Assembly: GCA_020057805.1 (NCBI GenBank)
Contig: JAGVFD010000227.1
Coordinates: 1-6,174, forward strand
DNA length: 6,174 nucleotides
Origin: Sideroxydans sp.
Lineage (GTDB): Bacteria > Pseudomonadota > Gammaproteobacteria > Burkholderiales > Gallionellaceae
Direction: 5' to 3'
Shown: one piece after another, positions 6,061 to 6,174 of the stretch
Position numbering within the stretch: the first letter of the stretch is position 1
Layout: each line of letters opens with the position of its first letter
Notes under the pieces: generated by a model
Databases searched by the model: none
Told to the model about the DNA's origin: nothing
What the model saw: only the letters and a program-made list of their open reading frames with translations
Program-made: the position numbers and the translations under genes

Positions 6061-6174
6061 ATGGCAAAAAAATATGACTTGATTGTGTTTGACTGGGACG
6101 GCACGGTGATGGATTCCACGGCGATTATCGCCACGTCGATCCAATCTGCGTGTCGTGATTTGGGTTTGACTGTG
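6061..6174 (+). CDS. HAD-IA hydrolase, Gph-like (5' part only)
   Basis: The first 38 codons of a haloacid dehalogenase-superfamily phosphatase, cut by the window edge. HAD motif I is complete: YDLIVFDWDGTVMDS (5-19), in which D11 would be the phosphorylated nucleophile, D13 the acid/base, and T15 follows as in the DxDGT consensus. The following ATSIQSA and DLGL fit the start of the helical cap of subfamily IA enzymes such as phosphoglycolate phosphatase or related phosphomonoesterases; substrate choice depends on residues outside the window. ATG 6061 has AGGTGG (6050-6055) 5 nt upstream. The gene is divergent from the UPF0126 gene, sharing an 86-nt intergenic region; TAGAAT (6029-6034) is a possible -10 on this strand. 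Confidence 0.88.
   Translation, partial: MAKKYDLIVFDWDGTVMDSTAIIATSIQSACRDLGLTV

Overview
The window looks like a chromosomal segment of a betaproteobacterium. This is an inference from the proteins: an RlmM clearly of the E. coli type but diverged, a UPF0126 membrane protein, a Gph-like HAD phosphatase, and palindromic intergenic repeats of kinds common in Beta- and Gammaproteobacteria. I cannot name the genus with confidence; Nitrosomonadales/Gallionellaceae-like is a guess.

Layout. (1) 70-1314 (+): a 12-helix MFS transporter of the DHA1/AraJ type. (2) 1315-1745: a long intergenic stretch holding a REP-like inverted pair, a weak terminator-like hairpin and a perfect 16-copy GCAA tetranucleotide repeat. 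(3) 1746-3720 (+): a tightly coupled three-gene operon encoding an exported TPR protein, a five-helix membrane protein and an exported protein of unknown family. The genes are joined by a 2-nt gap and a 4-nt GTGA overlap. (4) 3721-3894: a large palindrome (3724-3798), then a 29-bp near-copy of the last codons and stop of the MFS gene. (5) 3895-4221 (+): a small Arg-rich hypothetical protein with a strong Shine-Dalgarno. (6) 4234-4318: a palindrome built from CACAGAG units, between convergent genes. (7) 5974-4338 (-): a two-gene operon, a UPF0126/TRIC-like channel overlapping rlmM by ATGA. (8) 6061-6174 (+): the start of a HAD phosphatase, running off the window, divergent from the UPF0126 gene.

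The most interesting structural point is the direct repeat at 1286-1314 and 3803-3831. It brackets about 2.5 kb containing the tetranucleotide repeat, the three-gene envelope operon and two palindromic elements. The right copy still reads as N-x-P-D-V-T-P-K-stop, like the MFS C-terminus. This looks like an insertion at, or duplication of, the 3' end of the MFS gene. No integrase or transposase is present, so the mechanism is unknown. The operon inside has no recognisable function. Its signal peptides and membrane helices place it at the inner membrane/periplasm, and the tetranucleotide repeat in its probable 5' leader is a candidate length-variable regulatory site.

The conserved genes to the right (UPF0126-rlmM, HAD) look like ordinary chromosomal backbone.
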